DNA from: Littorina saxatilis | Lineage: Eukaryota; Mollusca; Gastropoda; Littorinimorpha; Littorinidae | Assembly: GCF_037325665.1 (NCBI RefSeq) | Contig: NC_090247.1 | Span: forward strand, 21,733,133 to 21,797,132 | Direction of reading: 5' to 3' | DNA: 64,000 nt | Shown here: in pieces, positions 1-11,900 of the stretch | How the letters are laid out: each line of letters begins with the position of its first letter | How positions within the stretch are numbered: the stretch's first letter is position 1 | Notes under the pieces: generated by a model | The model's database searches: none | The model's input: the letters and a program-made list of their open reading frames with translations, nothing else | What the model was told of the DNA's origin: nothing | Position numbers and translations under genes: made by a program

Positions 1-63
1 TACAGATGTAAATACTTTGATGTAAAGAATAATCCTACAAAGTTTCAATCACATCCGATGAAC

Positions 64-384
64 TTTGTCAAAGATATAAAATGTCTAATTTTTCCTTTGA
101 CGCTGACCTGTGACCTTGAAAAAGGTCAAAGGTCAACGAAACCATCGTTAAAGTGTAGAGGTCATTGGAGGTCACGACTAAACAAAATATGAGCCCGATC
201 GCTTTGATAGTTTCCGAGAAAAGTTTGTCAAAGATATAAAATGTCTAATTTTTCCTTTGACGCTGACCTGTGACCTTGAAAAAGGTCAAAGGTCAACGAA
301 ACCATCGTTAAAGTGTAGAGGTCATTGGAGGTCACGACTAAACAAAATATGAGCCCGATCGCTTTGATAGTTTCCGAGAAAAGT
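64..384. repeat. Two tandem copies of a 160-bp unit
   Basis: Unit 64-223 is repeated almost exactly at 224-384. Each copy has GACCTGTGACCTTGAAA and AGGTCAAAGGTCA (123-135, 283-295). A GGCCGGCC-rich stretch follows at 405-432. Probably the end of a dispersed repeat cut by the window edge. Confidence 0.85.
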
Positions 385-2686
385 CCAACGTTAAGGTGGT
401 GTCTACGGACGGCCGGCCGGACGGCCGGCCGGACAGACTAACACTGACCGATTACATAGAGTCACTTTTTCTCAAGTCCTGATCGAATGGAAGGTTGTGC
501 AAGCTGACAAAGTTTGCAGAACGAGGACACATTTGCTCCGACGTCATTCTGTTGAAACTCACAGCCACGTACCCCAAGGCAGAGTCGAGGTCAACACGTA
601 CAGTACTGAAGATAGTTTTTTTTTCTCAAACTCATGAGATGTTGAGCACTCAGGAATATTGTGCGCCAACTTATTTTTGAAACCAGGTTCATCAAAGACT
701 CCATCTATGTTCTGGCTGTAAAGATATATCTCAAACCAGATTTGACATTCTTGAAAGAACCCGAGGGCTGTCTTCACCGTTTCTCTTCTGCTCTTTCGAC
801 TTCCTAACCGCACTTATTTTGGCACTCTGCATGCACAGTTCTCTTCGTCTAAACTTATATTCTGCTACTGCACACTAAAAGGTAAAAAAAAAAAGAAAAA
901 GAAAAGATAAACATGAATAAATAAATAAAATAAATGAATAACAAGAAAAACACGTAATACCCAGTCGTGATTGTGGCTTTTTAGCAGCTCGATCATGGAT
1001 AATCCAGCTGAAGACTATTGCTGCCAAGCCGTTTTGTCAAAAAGCTCACTCACCTGCTTAACTGCCGCCATCAATCATGATTTCCGGAGCAATGAAGGAA
1101 CGGGAAACAAGCTCTCATCTGTGGAAAATTATCAAATTATCAAATTATCAAACACAAGACTGCAGAAGCCGCAACGGACACAGGCACAGCAGCACACAAG
1201 ACTCAAAGGAACGTTCCATGTAACGGAATTCACAGCAGATGTATGGTCACCGCTCACGCAAGCCTTGCAGCTCTCTGTCGTTTTGTTTCATTAGCCCAGA
1301 CGACCAGAAACTGACAAGCGATTTCCGCACACACGCGGTTTCTTTTTCCTGAACAAATCCAACACAGGGTGCAGTAAATCTCAGCTCCAGCCTCCTAACC
1401 CGAAGAACGCCTCTAAATCGTCGAGTCACTGTCAGCTGAAGGACTGAAGCAGGACTGGTTTTCAGTTAAATAAAATTCCGCTAATCGCTTAGGAAAGCGA
1501 CGTCTTCCATATTTTGCTGAAGAGGCTCACGATGTCCGCATTTACCTCTGCGATCCCTGTCACTGCCGATCCTTAACTGGAGTAGAAGGCAGAAGTGTGT
1601 CTGCGGCACCGGTATCTCTCCGTGTGTGAGAGACTTTATGTCTCCTCGGGTCTGCCAGATACCGGTATCGATCCCGCTACAAACATGGCGCCAAAATGTC
1701 GTCTGCGTGCAATTGCTTCTTTTTTTGTATTCAATGCTTCGGTTGTGTTTCGTTTTCTGCTGCCCAAGTCTTTTCCCCTTCAATTTTGTGCAAATAAGAG
1801 TGCGAGTACTGTCAGTCCCGCAAGGGAAAATGTCCATTATGAATATGAGGCAATGTTTCGATGGAACCATTTGAGTGGGTGGTCGACCATTTTGGAAACA
1901 GTTTTTTTCGTTTTATATGGACTTCTGTTTTAGCTCGTGAGATGAAAAGAATTTTATTCTTGTTTTCTAAAACTGACAAGGAACTAGAACCCTGGGTTGT
2001 AACCATTTGAGAGCCTTCTAAATGTTGAACATTTCACGACAGACTCTTTGACAATTTTGTTAGGATCAAGAGTTTGAATTCCATCATTATCTCCGACCAG
2101 ACCCTCCCTGGCACTAAACAAAGTACAGGTTTTGTATCAGTCGCCGGAGGTTTTGTGTTCCTTGCGACCGAGTTGCAAGTGTCAAGAGATGACCCGACGT
2201 CGACGTCTCTTTTTGATCTAGGTCCAATATTAATGGCTCCCACACCCGCCTTGATGAGCTTATGAGCTTTGGGATAAGAATTAACACGCAGCCATGATTC
2301 ATTTGCAGCATACGGGGGTCAGAAAAAAGTTCATGGCCCTCAGAGTGAGCAGTCGACGTATATCATGCATACGAGCTATGGGCGGGGATGTATCCATTAC
2401 TCACATGTACAATCACTTGAAAATCATCAAATTACGTCGTTACTTGGTGGTCAAAATCTTACACTGACTGCACTGCATATTATTGATGCTGCGATAGGGA
2501 TTATGACGAGTACTTGGCTGAGTACTTGGCCTGTTTGACGAGTACTTGGCCTGTTTTCCTTTCACGCAAGGTGTCGCGGGCTGGGATAATCTGCAGTGCG
2601 TCGTCTGTCCTGCTGAAGTTACATAGGTGAGCGCCAGGCCTTATCACCTTCTGTGGTCACGGTTAAAGATGCCTTATTTTTTCGTG
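385..2686. other. No gene recognised
   Basis: Unique-looking AT-moderate DNA with a short GGCCGGCC repeat at 405-432. Short frames (for example 1595-1933 plus) show no known motif. Confidence 0.5.
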
Positions 2687-3065
2687 CAGACGATCATGTC
2701 CACCACGTGACCACATGGGATAAGACCATCCGTCCTCACATTTCGACGCACACCAAAACTCAACAATCTCGCTGTTTCCTGTGCATACGATCATGTTCAC
2801 CACGTGACCACATGGGATAAGACCATCCGTCCTCACACTTCGACGCACACCAAAACTCAACAGTCTCGCTGTTTCCTGTGCAGACGATCATGTTCACCAC
2901 GTGACCACATGGGATAAGACCATCCGTCCTCACACTTCGACGCACACCAAAACTCAACAGTCTCGCTGTTTCCTGTGCAGACGATCATGTTCACCACGTG
3001 ACCACATGGGATAAGACCATCCGTCCTCACACTTCGACGCACAAAACTCAACAGTCTCGCTGTTC
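2687..3065. repeat. 97-bp minisatellite, four copies
   Basis: Units begin near 2687, 2784, 2881 and 2978, each with CGATCATGT, the E-box CACGTG, CATGGGATAAGACCATCCG and GTCTCGCTGTTTCCTGTGC. The last unit is slightly shorter. Confidence 0.88.
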
Positions 3066-3160
3066 CTGTGCCGCAGAGCGGGATTTTTCGGATTCTTCTT
3101 TTGAATGAATGTCCCAGACTCTATAGCTGTCGCTGCCTTATCAAGCTGAAATTGATTCTG

Positions 3161-3380
3161 GGCGGGAAAATAGCTCAGTCGGAAGCGTCGCTGGCCTCAA
3201 AACCACTGAGTTGTCGCTATTGGCGTGGGTTTTAACCCCATATCTTCGAAGAGCCTTTTTTTCAGTCCCAGAGTCAACTTTGTGTCCGAACACCCCCTTG
3301 TGCACGCATGCGCACGATAAAGAACCCAAGTCTCAGGGCTTGGAAACATGAATAGGCTACACGCATGCAGGAAGAAGGAA
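3161..3380 (+). mobile_element. tRNA-headed SINE, cut by the 0.8-kb element
   Basis: GGCGGGAAAATAGCTCAGTC head with a decayed box B, then CAACTTTGTGTCCGAACACC and AGTCTCAGGGCTTGGAAAC, as in the 61-kb SINE. The 3' end is missing where the 0.8-kb element begins. Confidence 0.7.
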
Positions 3381-4110
3381 AACAAGTCGCGTAAGGCGAA
3401 AATACAATATTTAGTCAAGTAGCTGCCATTTTTCAGCAAGACCGTATACTCGTAGCATCGTCAGTCCACCGCTCATGGCAAAGGCAGTGAAATTGACAAG
3501 AAGAGCGGGGTAGTAGTTGCGCTAAGAAGGATAGCACGCTTTTCTGTACCTCTCTTTGTTTGAACTTTCTGAGCGTGTTTTTAATCCAAACATATCATAT
3601 CTATATGTTTTTGGAATCAGGAACCGACAAGGAATAAGATGAAAGTGTTTTTAATTTGATTTGGACAATTTAATTTTGATAATAATTTTTATATATTTAA
3701 TTTTCAGAGCTTGTTTTTAATCCGAATATAACATATTTATATGTTTTTGGAATCAGCAAATGATGGAGAATAAGATAAACGTAAATTTGGATCGTTTTAT
3801 AAATTTTTATTTTTTTTTACAATTTTCAGATTTTTAATGACCAAAGTCATTAATTAATTTTTAAGCCACCAAGCTGAAATGCAATACCGAACCCCGGGCT
3901 TCGTCGAAGATTACTTGACCAAAATTTCAACCAATTTGGTTGAAAAATGAGGGCGTGACAGTGCCGCCTCAACTTTCACGAAAAGCCGGATATGACGTCA
4001 TCAAAGACATTTATCAAAAAAATGAAAAAAACGTATGGGGATATCAATCCCAGGAACTCTCATGTCAAATTTCATAAAGATCGGTCCAGTAGTTTGGTCT
4101 GAATTGCTCT

Positions 4111-4154
<44 letters not shown>

Positions 4155-4240
4155 ACACACATACACACACACATACACCACGACCCTCGTTTCGATTCCC
4201 CCTCGATGTTAAAATATTTAGTCAAAACTTGACTAAATAT
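3381..4240 (+). mobile_element. 0.8-kb dispersed element, copy 1
   Basis: Runs from AACAAGTCGCGTAAGGCG to ACTTGACTAAATATAAAAA; TTTAGTCAAG near one end and CTTGACTAAA near the other form short inverted repeats. It interrupts a tRNA-headed SINE on its left and holds an (AC)n run at 4111-4178. It is nearly identical to the copy at 22151-22960 in the other orientation, so both are fairly young. Class unresolved: no target duplication or coding frame was found. Confidence 0.8.
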
Positions 4241-4379
4241 AAAAATGAGTAGCGCCGTACTGTACGGCAGCTCGCTTTCCCCAGTGAGAAGCAGCCCGAA
4301 TTTCCATGAAGTGAACCTCAGATGACTATAAATTTTTTTTATGAAAACGTATCCTTCTCCTTATCTTATCCTTATAATA

Positions 4380-5037
4380 TCCTACTGTTCGCGGTGTGCG
4401 GCGTCCAGGTTCCATGTGAAAGCATGTTAAGCATGTATCCCTGTACATGGGGCCTTCGCGCGGCGGGAGTGACGGTTTCCACAGAGCTACCCCACCCCTT
4501 TACTTCTCTTCTTTTGTCTTATTTCTGCCTTACCAGTCCTTTCACCTATATTTCCTTCCAAGAAAACTCTCCCTACTATTCCCTGCAGTTTTCCCATTCT
4601 TTTCTTGTTGTCTTATTTCTACCTGACTGGATCCATCACCTTTATTTCACTTACCAAAAGTCTTCTTTTCCACATCCTTATTTCTCTGCCCCCCGCATGT
4701 CGTAAGGGGCAACTAACGGATTCTGTTTCTCCTTTTACCCTTGTTGAGTGGTTCTTGTATAGTATAGTCAATGTTTGTAAATATTTTAGTCAAGCAGTAT
4801 GTAAGAAATGTTTAGTCCTTTGTACTGGAAACTTGCATTCTCCCAGTAAGGTCATATATTGTACTACGTTGCAAGCCCCTGTAGCAATTTTTTGATTGGT
4901 GCTTTTGTGAACAAGAAACACTTAAGAAGTGGCTCTATCCCATCTCCCCCCTTTCCCCTATCCCATCTCCCCCCTTTCCCTCGTCGCGATATAACCTTCG
5001 TGGTTGAAAACGACGTTAAACACCAAATAAAGAAAAA
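4380..5037 (+). mobile_element. Family B SINE, possibly a long form
   Basis: From about 4690 it matches the family B copies at 7.9 and 12.9 kb (GCATGTCGTAAGGGGC, AACTAACGGATTCTG, TTGCAAGCCCCTG, then CGTGGTTGAAAACGACG and TTAAACACCAAATAAAG). Upstream, a pyrimidine-rich stretch resembles the 5' part of the long form at 50 kb, so the true 5' end may be near 4380. A 23-bp internal duplication of CTATCCCATCTCCCC is present. Confidence 0.65.
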
Positions 5038-5587
5038 TGTACATAGTTTTAACCTCCCCACCTTTTTAATCTCCCTGTTTGCCGGAGCTAGCCACTCTCG
5101 GTAACAATAGTGACTCAACCGCAGGACTCTTGAGACGTTCGCAAGAACCCAGTCCTCTACGAAAGAAGAAGAAGAAGACGAAGAAGACGAAGATGTAGCC
5201 TATCGTAATTTGCCAGATGTTCTGCACGGAAAGAGAGGGTCTTTCAACGTAGTCTCATGAGCTCAGTTTATCGCGTTGTTGCAGATCATTGTTGCAAAGC
5301 TAATCACGTCCTATTGTAAAATGCGATATTACTTTGTGCGCCGGGAAACAGCCTCAGAAATACCGTCTTGAAACGGAAATGAATCTGGAACTGAAAATGA
5401 CAAGAAAGAAAGTACGGTAGAATGCGTGCTCCCATTAAACCGTAAAGGGAAATGAGTTTGTCAGTAATATGTCAGCGGAAGTAGCTTCTGAGCTTTGATC
5501 GGAACACGGAGGGCAAGGGACGTTGATTCCACAAATGGCGTTCCTTCGCGTCGCGACGTTTACCTCATTAGTGTCATGTTCCGATCA

Positions 5588-6110
5588 CGAGCGAGAGAGA
5601 GGGGGGGGGGGGGGAGAGAGAGAGAGGGGGGAGAAAGAGAGAGAGAGATAGGGGAAGAGAGAGAGAGGGGGGGGGGAGAGACTCAGACTCAGAACTTTAT
5701 TACAAAAGGATAAAGGTTTTAGGCAAAGCCTATTCTTCCAACATGTCCTTTATACAACACACAAAGACAGACGCACATAAACCATATAAATTCAATCATT
5801 AAAAATACAGAAATACATTGTATGGAATGCAACACAATGTGCATTTAAGGAATTACATAAGAAAAACTCAAAAATTACATTGACATAGTCAATGAAGTTA
5901 ATAGAGAGAGAAGGGGAGAGAGAGAGGGGGGAGAGAGAGAGAGGGGGAGAGAGAGAGAGAGAGTAGAGAGAGGGGGCGAGAGACAGAAAGAGAGAGAGAG
6001 AGAGAAAGGAGAAGGGAGAGAGAGAAAGAGAAAGTGAGAGAGAGAGAGAGGGGGGCAAGAGAAAGAGAGGAGGAAAGGGAGAGAGAGAGGGGAGGAGAGA
6101 GTAGCAGGAG
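5588..6110. repeat. GA/G-rich low-complexity DNA around a LINE end
   Basis: (GA)n with G-runs at 5588-5693 and 5905-6110, split by the LINE 3' end. Open frames here are repetitive only. Confidence 0.85.
5694..5904 (-). mobile_element. Non-LTR retrotransposon (LINE) 3' end
   Basis: Reverse strand reads GGCTTTGCCTAAAACC, TTATCC...GTAATAAAGTTCTGAGTC at the 3' end, matching 39535-39608. A GA-rich microsatellite abuts both sides. 3' UTR only; no ORF remains. Confidence 0.65.
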
Positions 6111-6261
6111 CAGGCTATTGCATCGTTCTGTTCTAGGTCTGTCTGTACAGTACATGCTCCGTGGTGATCAGGCGCATTGTTTTCCTTTCTTCCTCGGGCA
6201 TGAAAAGAGGGGAGAGAGAGTCGGGAAGTAGAAGTAAAACTAGGCGACCCACTTTACTGAG

Positions 6262-6798
6262 CCGGTGTAACACGAAATGTTTACTCCACGAAAAATTTAC
6301 TCCGGAGTAAATATTTCGTACGAAATTCTTACTCCGAGTACACTTTTCGTACGAGAAAAGAACTCCCCAAGGCACGAACAAATTACTCCCTCCACGAAAT
6401 TTGTACTCCCCATTTTTTTTTACTTCCAGTAAAAATCTCGTACGCAAAAATGGGATGCGGGCGAAGGGATTATGCCAAAAAATGATCTCGCGCACACGAA
6501 TGTCGCGCTACCCTCCTTCCACCACCAAGACTAACAGGGGACAAGGGAGTAAAAATTTTGTACACCTGGCATGGGAAGTTAAATTGCTCGTGTTGGGGTG
6601 AAGTAATTTATTCGTTATTTATTCGTCAGGGGAGTAACATTTTTGTACGAAATGTTTACTCGGAACTCACCTGTCTTGGGGAGTAATTTTCTCGTGCAAT
6701 GGGGGAGTGCTTTTTTCGTAAAGGGAGTAAGTTTTTCGTACGAAATGTTTACTCCGGAGTAAAAATCTCGTGGGAGTAATTTTCTCGTGTTACACCGG
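6262..6798. mobile_element. TIR element with repeated GGAGTAA/TTCGTACGAAA modules
   Basis: Termini CCGGTGTAACACGA (6262-6275) and its reverse complement (6785-6798). The interior repeats short blocks of the type ACTCCGGAGTAA, TTTCGTACGAAA and GGAGTAATTTTCTCGTG on both strands, so much of the element is self-complementary. No coding capacity and no clear target duplication. It could be a MITE or a foldback element. Confidence 0.7.
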
Positions 6799-7591
6799 GC
6801 ATCCCGGAGCTAAGCCCTCTGTATCTGAATCTTACAATCCCGACCATACTTTCAGAAAAAATGGAATCTTAAAACGTACTGCCGTACATGTGAGCTTGAA
6901 GGACGGTTCCTCAGTTGTAAATATAGCATTGAACCCGTTATAAGATGGAGTGACGTGGAACAGAGAATTAAGAAAAGAAGAGGTTGAGAGTGCTCGAGAA
7001 TACTGGGCGGGTCTAGGGGTCTGCCTGTGATAGCTGTATTCAAGTCACTGATTGTCTAATTGGTTATGCGAGTAACTAGGTCAGGTAAGAATCTGGAGGG
7101 CTTAATAGTTTTGCTAACCCCTCAATTTCAAACCTCGTAATGTTGAGTCGATCCTCAAATTTTGAAACTTTCTTTGAAATTGTAACAAGGAGAGACCATT
7201 TGACATACATGCTTGCCACTTTGTAGACGAGCCAGCATAAGCTGAAGTTAATTTACACCAAATATAAAGTATTTTGGCCAACAGATATTGAAGTTATTTG
7301 CTCCCCCACCCCTTCTTTTGTGGGAGGGGGTCACATTGTAGTCAAAACAATACGCACGCAGAATTACCCTTTCACAGATGATAGATCTGAAATCCGATTC
7401 TACAATCACTGAAAAATCGTCTTCTGACATGCCAGTTAGTTTCTCCACAGCATTTCGTTTCCACACCTAACATTGTATGAAGCAGTTGAACTGCCAGACT
7501 GTTTTTTGACTGTTGAATGGTTTCATATAATTATTTGTGTTCGTTGGATTGGGCGTGTGTGTTTTGACTGTAACACTGTTCAATGCACTTA
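6799..7591. other. No feature recognised
   Basis: Non-repetitive DNA without splice-bounded frames or known motifs. Similar empty stretches: 8314-8914, 9306-9686, 11421-11894. Confidence 0.5.
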
Positions 7592-7820
7592 GGCAAACAA
7601 AAACAAAATAGGTCTGTTTACGGTAACCCGACCGACCCTATTTTTTTCGCGCGACCCTAGACTTTTTTGTGGCATTGGGAAAAAAAAAAAAAAAATATTT
7701 TGGTTTTTTTTTGTAAAATAACGTAAAAATATGGTTTGAAAAAAAAAAAAAAAAATCCCGACCTACCGACCCTATTTTTTTGGCCTATGTTACCGTAAAC
7801 AGACCTATTTTTTTTGGCCT
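7592..7820. mobile_element. Harbinger-like MITE, copy 1
   Basis: TIRs built of GGC, an A-rich stretch, then TAGGTCTGTTTACGGTAAC, flanked by TTA on both sides as in PIF/Harbinger elements. The interior has GACCGACCCTATTTTTT blocks in both orientations and A-runs. Confidence 0.75.
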
Positions 7821-7945
7821 TATGGTCATTGGAGTGAATGGGGTTGGAGACAATGGCGGGGACACAACTTCATTCACCCACACACTTGTTCATCAGCACA
7901 GGTGTGTCACAGAAGAGAGAGAGAGAGAGCAGTAGACACACAGTC

Positions 7946-8301
7946 TTTCTTTATTTGGTGTTTAACGTCGTTTTCAACCGTTCAAGGTTATATCGCAACG
8001 GGGGGGGATGGGATAGAGCCACTTGTTAATTGTTTCTTGTTCACAAAAGCACTAATCAAAAAATTGCTCCAGGGGCTTGCAACGTAGTACAATATATGAC
8101 CTTACTGGGAGAATGCAAGTTTTCAGTACAAAGGACTTAACATTTCTTACATACTGCTTGACTAAAATCTTTACAAACATTGACTATATTCTATACAAGA
8201 AACACTTAACAAGGGTAAAAGGAGAAACAGAATCCGTTAGTCGCCTCTTACGACATGCTGGGGAGCATCGGGTAAATTCTTCCCCCTAACCCGCGGGGGG
8301 A
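7946..8301 (-). mobile_element. Family B SINE
   Basis: Reverse copy: 5' end with CCCCGCGGGTTAGGGGG at the right, 3' tail CGTTAAACACCAAATAAAG at the left. 12-bp target duplication AGACACACAGTC (7934-7945, 8302-8313). The head shows no tRNA boxes. Confidence 0.9.
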
Positions 8302-8926
8302 AGACACACAGTCAGGCACATCTTAAAACGTAACTCTCCAAACACAGCCAGTACTTTTTAGGATGCATACCTTTAATACAATCAGACGCAATGCAGACAT
8401 CATATCAACTATTGCTACCATATCTTTAAATATTCATTTATACCACTGAAGCATCATTTATACCATCAAATCTCGAGTACACACCACCTTACAATACACC
8501 ACCATGCAATACACTAATTACAACATCTTGTCCAACAAACGTGAAAGAAACGTGGGGCTCTTAACACTTTAAACTGCATCACCCATTTAGTTTTGTAAAA
8601 GCGTGCAATAACTTCACAAATTTGGCATTTCATTTTTACCACAGCTTACAAAGCATTTCAATCACTGGTGTACATCCATTTCATTCCAGCACTAGCTATG
8701 CTACAGTCATTTCTGTACCAACCAGACAGGACCATAAACTAATTGTTTTACCACGGACTAAACAAGTCCAATTCAATGCTTATCTACGTCCATAACATCA
8801 AGTCACTCAAACATATGTCACTCACAAATTTGTCATTACACATCTATGCAAATTTATCCAGAAATTACAAAACCTACTGCTCACACCTCAAACATATCTA
8901 ATACCCCACTGCTGTTATCTTAAAAT

Positions 8927-9293
8927 GAGGGGCCCAGTGGCGTGGTGGTAAGATGTCGGCCTCTTAATCAAAAGGTCAAGGGTTCGAATCCCAGCCACGG
9001 CCTCCTGGTGGGTTAGGTGTGGAGATTTTTCTGATCTCCCAGGTCAACGTATGTGCAGACCTGCTAGTGGCTTCGTGTGTACACGCAAGCACAAGACCAA
9101 GTGTGCACGGAAAAGAACCTGTAATCCATGTCAGAGTTCGGTGGGTTATAGAAACACAAAAATACCCAGCATGCTTCCTCCGAAAGCGGCATATGGCTGC
9201 CTAAATGGCGGGGTAAAAACGGTCTTACACGTAAAATTCCACTTGTGCAAAAACACGAGTGTACATGGGAGTTTCAGCCCACGAATGCAGAAG
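8927..9293 (+). mobile_element. tRNA-headed SINE with a different head
   Basis: Head CCAGTGGCGTGGTGGTAAG...GGTTCGAATCCCAGCC (A and B boxes), then the same 3' body as the 15.8-kb SINE (TGTACACGCAAGCACAAGAC, ATGGCTGCCTAAATGGCGG). Near-perfect 12-bp target duplication TTAYCTTAAAAT (8915-8926, 9294-9305). Confidence 0.85.
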
Positions 9294-9686
9294 TTACCTT
9301 AAAATAAATATGCAGCTTACCAAAAAGTGTTGAGCATTAAATTGTTGCAATTACAAGGGTACAGAATAATTTCATTTTTCTTCACAGGTATGTACAATTC
9401 TAGTCACAGAGTGCTGTTTTAAAATCTGACTCAAAAATACAACATGAAGAAAACTTAAAGCAACTCAACAGTTAAAACCTCAGTTTGTGGTAAACCAAAA
9501 CTGTACTGCAAATTATGGCAAAGTATAAACAACAGTCCTCTTAAACTGCCTACAGAAAAATGCAACTTATGTTCCATCAAATGTTATTCACAACCAGATA
9601 CCTGTGACAATTTCAACAAGTACGTTTCTGTGCAACGCCATAACTAGGCAAGTGAGGAAGTGTAACATTTGATTACGTCAGATTAT

Positions 9687-10502
9687 AACAAGTCGCGAAG
9701 CGAAATTACTACATTTAGTCAAGCTGTCGAACTCACGGGATGAAACTGAACGCACTGTATTTTTTCACCAAGACAGTACAGCTTCGTCAATCCCCGCGTG
9801 AAGGAAATCGCTCACCTCCAACGTGCAAAACGTAGTGATATTGACACGCCAGATTAGTGCATTATGATAAGCAGGAAAGCGCGCTTTTCTGTATTCTTCT
9901 TAACTTTCTAAGCTTGTTTTGGATACAACCTATCATATCTATATGTTTTTGGAATCAGGAAATGATAAAGAATAAGATGAAATCAATTTTGATTGATTTC
10001 TTAAATTTTAATCGTAAGATTAATTAATCTATAATTGTGATCAAATTTTAAGAGTAAACATGACATATGTATATATTTTTAGATTCAGAATGTGATGAAG
10101 AATACGATGCAATCAATTTTAAATCTGTTTGCGAAAAATCGATTTTAATGACAACTTTAATGAGCAAACTCATTAATTAATTTTTAAGCCTTCAAGCTGA
10201 AATGCAATACCAAAGTCCGGGCTTCGTCGAAGATTACCTGACCAAAATTTCAACCAATTTGGTTGAAAAATGAGAGCGTGACAGTGCCGCCTTAACTTTC
10301 ACGAAAAGCTGGATATGACGTCATCAAAGACATTTATCAAAAAAATTGAAAAAATGTCTGGAGATACCATACTCAGAATCTCTCATGTCAAGTTTTATGA
10401 AGATCGGTCCAGTAGTTTTCTCTGAATCGCTCTACACACACACACCCTCGTCTCGATTCCCGCCTTTACGTTAAAACTTTTAGTCAAAACTTGACTAAAT
10501 TT
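9687..10502 (+). mobile_element. 0.8-kb dispersed element, copy 2 (left arm of an inverted pair)
   Basis: Same ends and internal landmarks as copy 1 (AACAAGTCGCG; TATATGTTTTTGGAATCAG; GACGTCAT; AAACTTGACTAAAT), but of a more diverged subtype. It faces copy 3 across about 99 bp. Confidence 0.8.
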
Positions 10503-10601
10503 AAAACAGCCCAATATTCAGCAATTGCGTGCAAAGAAAAATCCCTAAAAGCACACTATTGTGTACATGTATCTATCAGCGTTAACCAAGATGGTTTTTA
10601 C

Positions 10602-11420
10602 ATTTAGTCAAGTTTTGACTAAATGTTTTAACATAGAGGGGGGAATCGAGACGAGGGTCGTGGTGTATGTGTGTGTGTCTGTCTGTGTGTGTGTGTGTAG
10701 AGCGATTCAGACTAAACTACTGGGCCGATCTTTATGAAATTTGACATGAGAGTTCCTGGGTATGATATCCCTGGACGTTTTTTTAATTTTTTTTCGATAA
10801 CTACCTTTGATGACGTCATATCCGGCTTTTTGTAAAAGTTGAGGCGGCACTGTCACACCCTCATTTTTCAATTAAATTGATTGAAATTTTGGCAAAGCAA
10901 TCTTAGACGAAGGCCAGGGTTTGGTATTGCATTTCAGCTGGGTGCCTTAAAAACTAATGAGTGAGTTTGGTCATTAAAAATCGGAAACTTGTAATTAAAA
11001 TTATTTTTTTTATTAAACGATCCAAAAACAATGTCATCTTATTCTTCGTCATTTTCTGATTCCAAAAACATATAGATATGTTATATTTGGTTTAAAAACA
11101 AGCTCTGAAAATTAAAAATATAAAAATTATGATCAAAATTAAATTTCCGAAATCGATTCAAAAACTATTTCATCTTATTCCTTGTCGGTTCCTGATTCCA
11201 AAAACATATAGATATGATATGTTTGGATTAAAAACACGCTCAAAAAGTTAAAATGAAGAGAGGTACAGTAAAGCGTGCTATGAAGCACAGCGCAATCGCT
11301 ACCGCGCCAAACAGGCTCGTCACTTTCAGCCTTTTGCACTAGCGGCGGACTACGTTCAGTTTCATTCTGTGAGTTCCACAGCTTGACTAAATGTAGTAAT
11401 TTTGCCTTACGCGACTTGTT
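10602..11420 (-). mobile_element. 0.8-kb dispersed element, copy 3 (right arm of an inverted pair)
   Basis: Reverse orientation relative to copy 2, from ATTTAGTCAAGTTTTGACT to GCCTTACGCGACTTGTT. It contains the same GATGACGTCATATCCGGC block and (GT)n stretch. Confidence 0.8.
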
Positions 11421-11900
11421 ATTCTTAACAACAAAAGTACAAAAGAGCTAAAAGATGCACATTTTTGTAACTTTTAAGACAGGAAATAAATAAAAAGGGT
11501 TAAAACAAAATAAAATGGGGAAAAAAAACACACAATAAAAAAACAATGCAAGACTTACGTGTAAAAGTACAGATGAATGGAAAAAATGCACACATAGATT
11601 TTTAGAACAGATGAATGTCACACAAAAATGATGTAGAGGAATGCATATATGATGTAACAATAAATTAAGTCAGCGTCTCTAATAGACATAAGACTGGACA
11701 GAATGTAATACAACACAATTCAATACTTTTCTCATTGAAGAGATCATACATGCCATTTTTATCAGCATGAAACTGAAGAACTTTTGATGTTGCTTCATAC
11801 AAGCAACTCTTGTACTGCTTAATTAATAAATTACTATGGCGACAAAGAAGAGATTATCACACAACAAAGTGACACTGACAAACAGTAGATAATATACAAC

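Noticed and set aside
2663-3051. Tandem small proteins with CGHVVNMIV repeats on the minus strand
   Set aside because: Frames are copies of the 97-bp minisatellite, overlapping and restarting in each unit.
2690-3060. CRISPR-like array
   Set aside because: Whole 97-bp units repeat, with no distinct spacers; a minisatellite in a eukaryotic genome.
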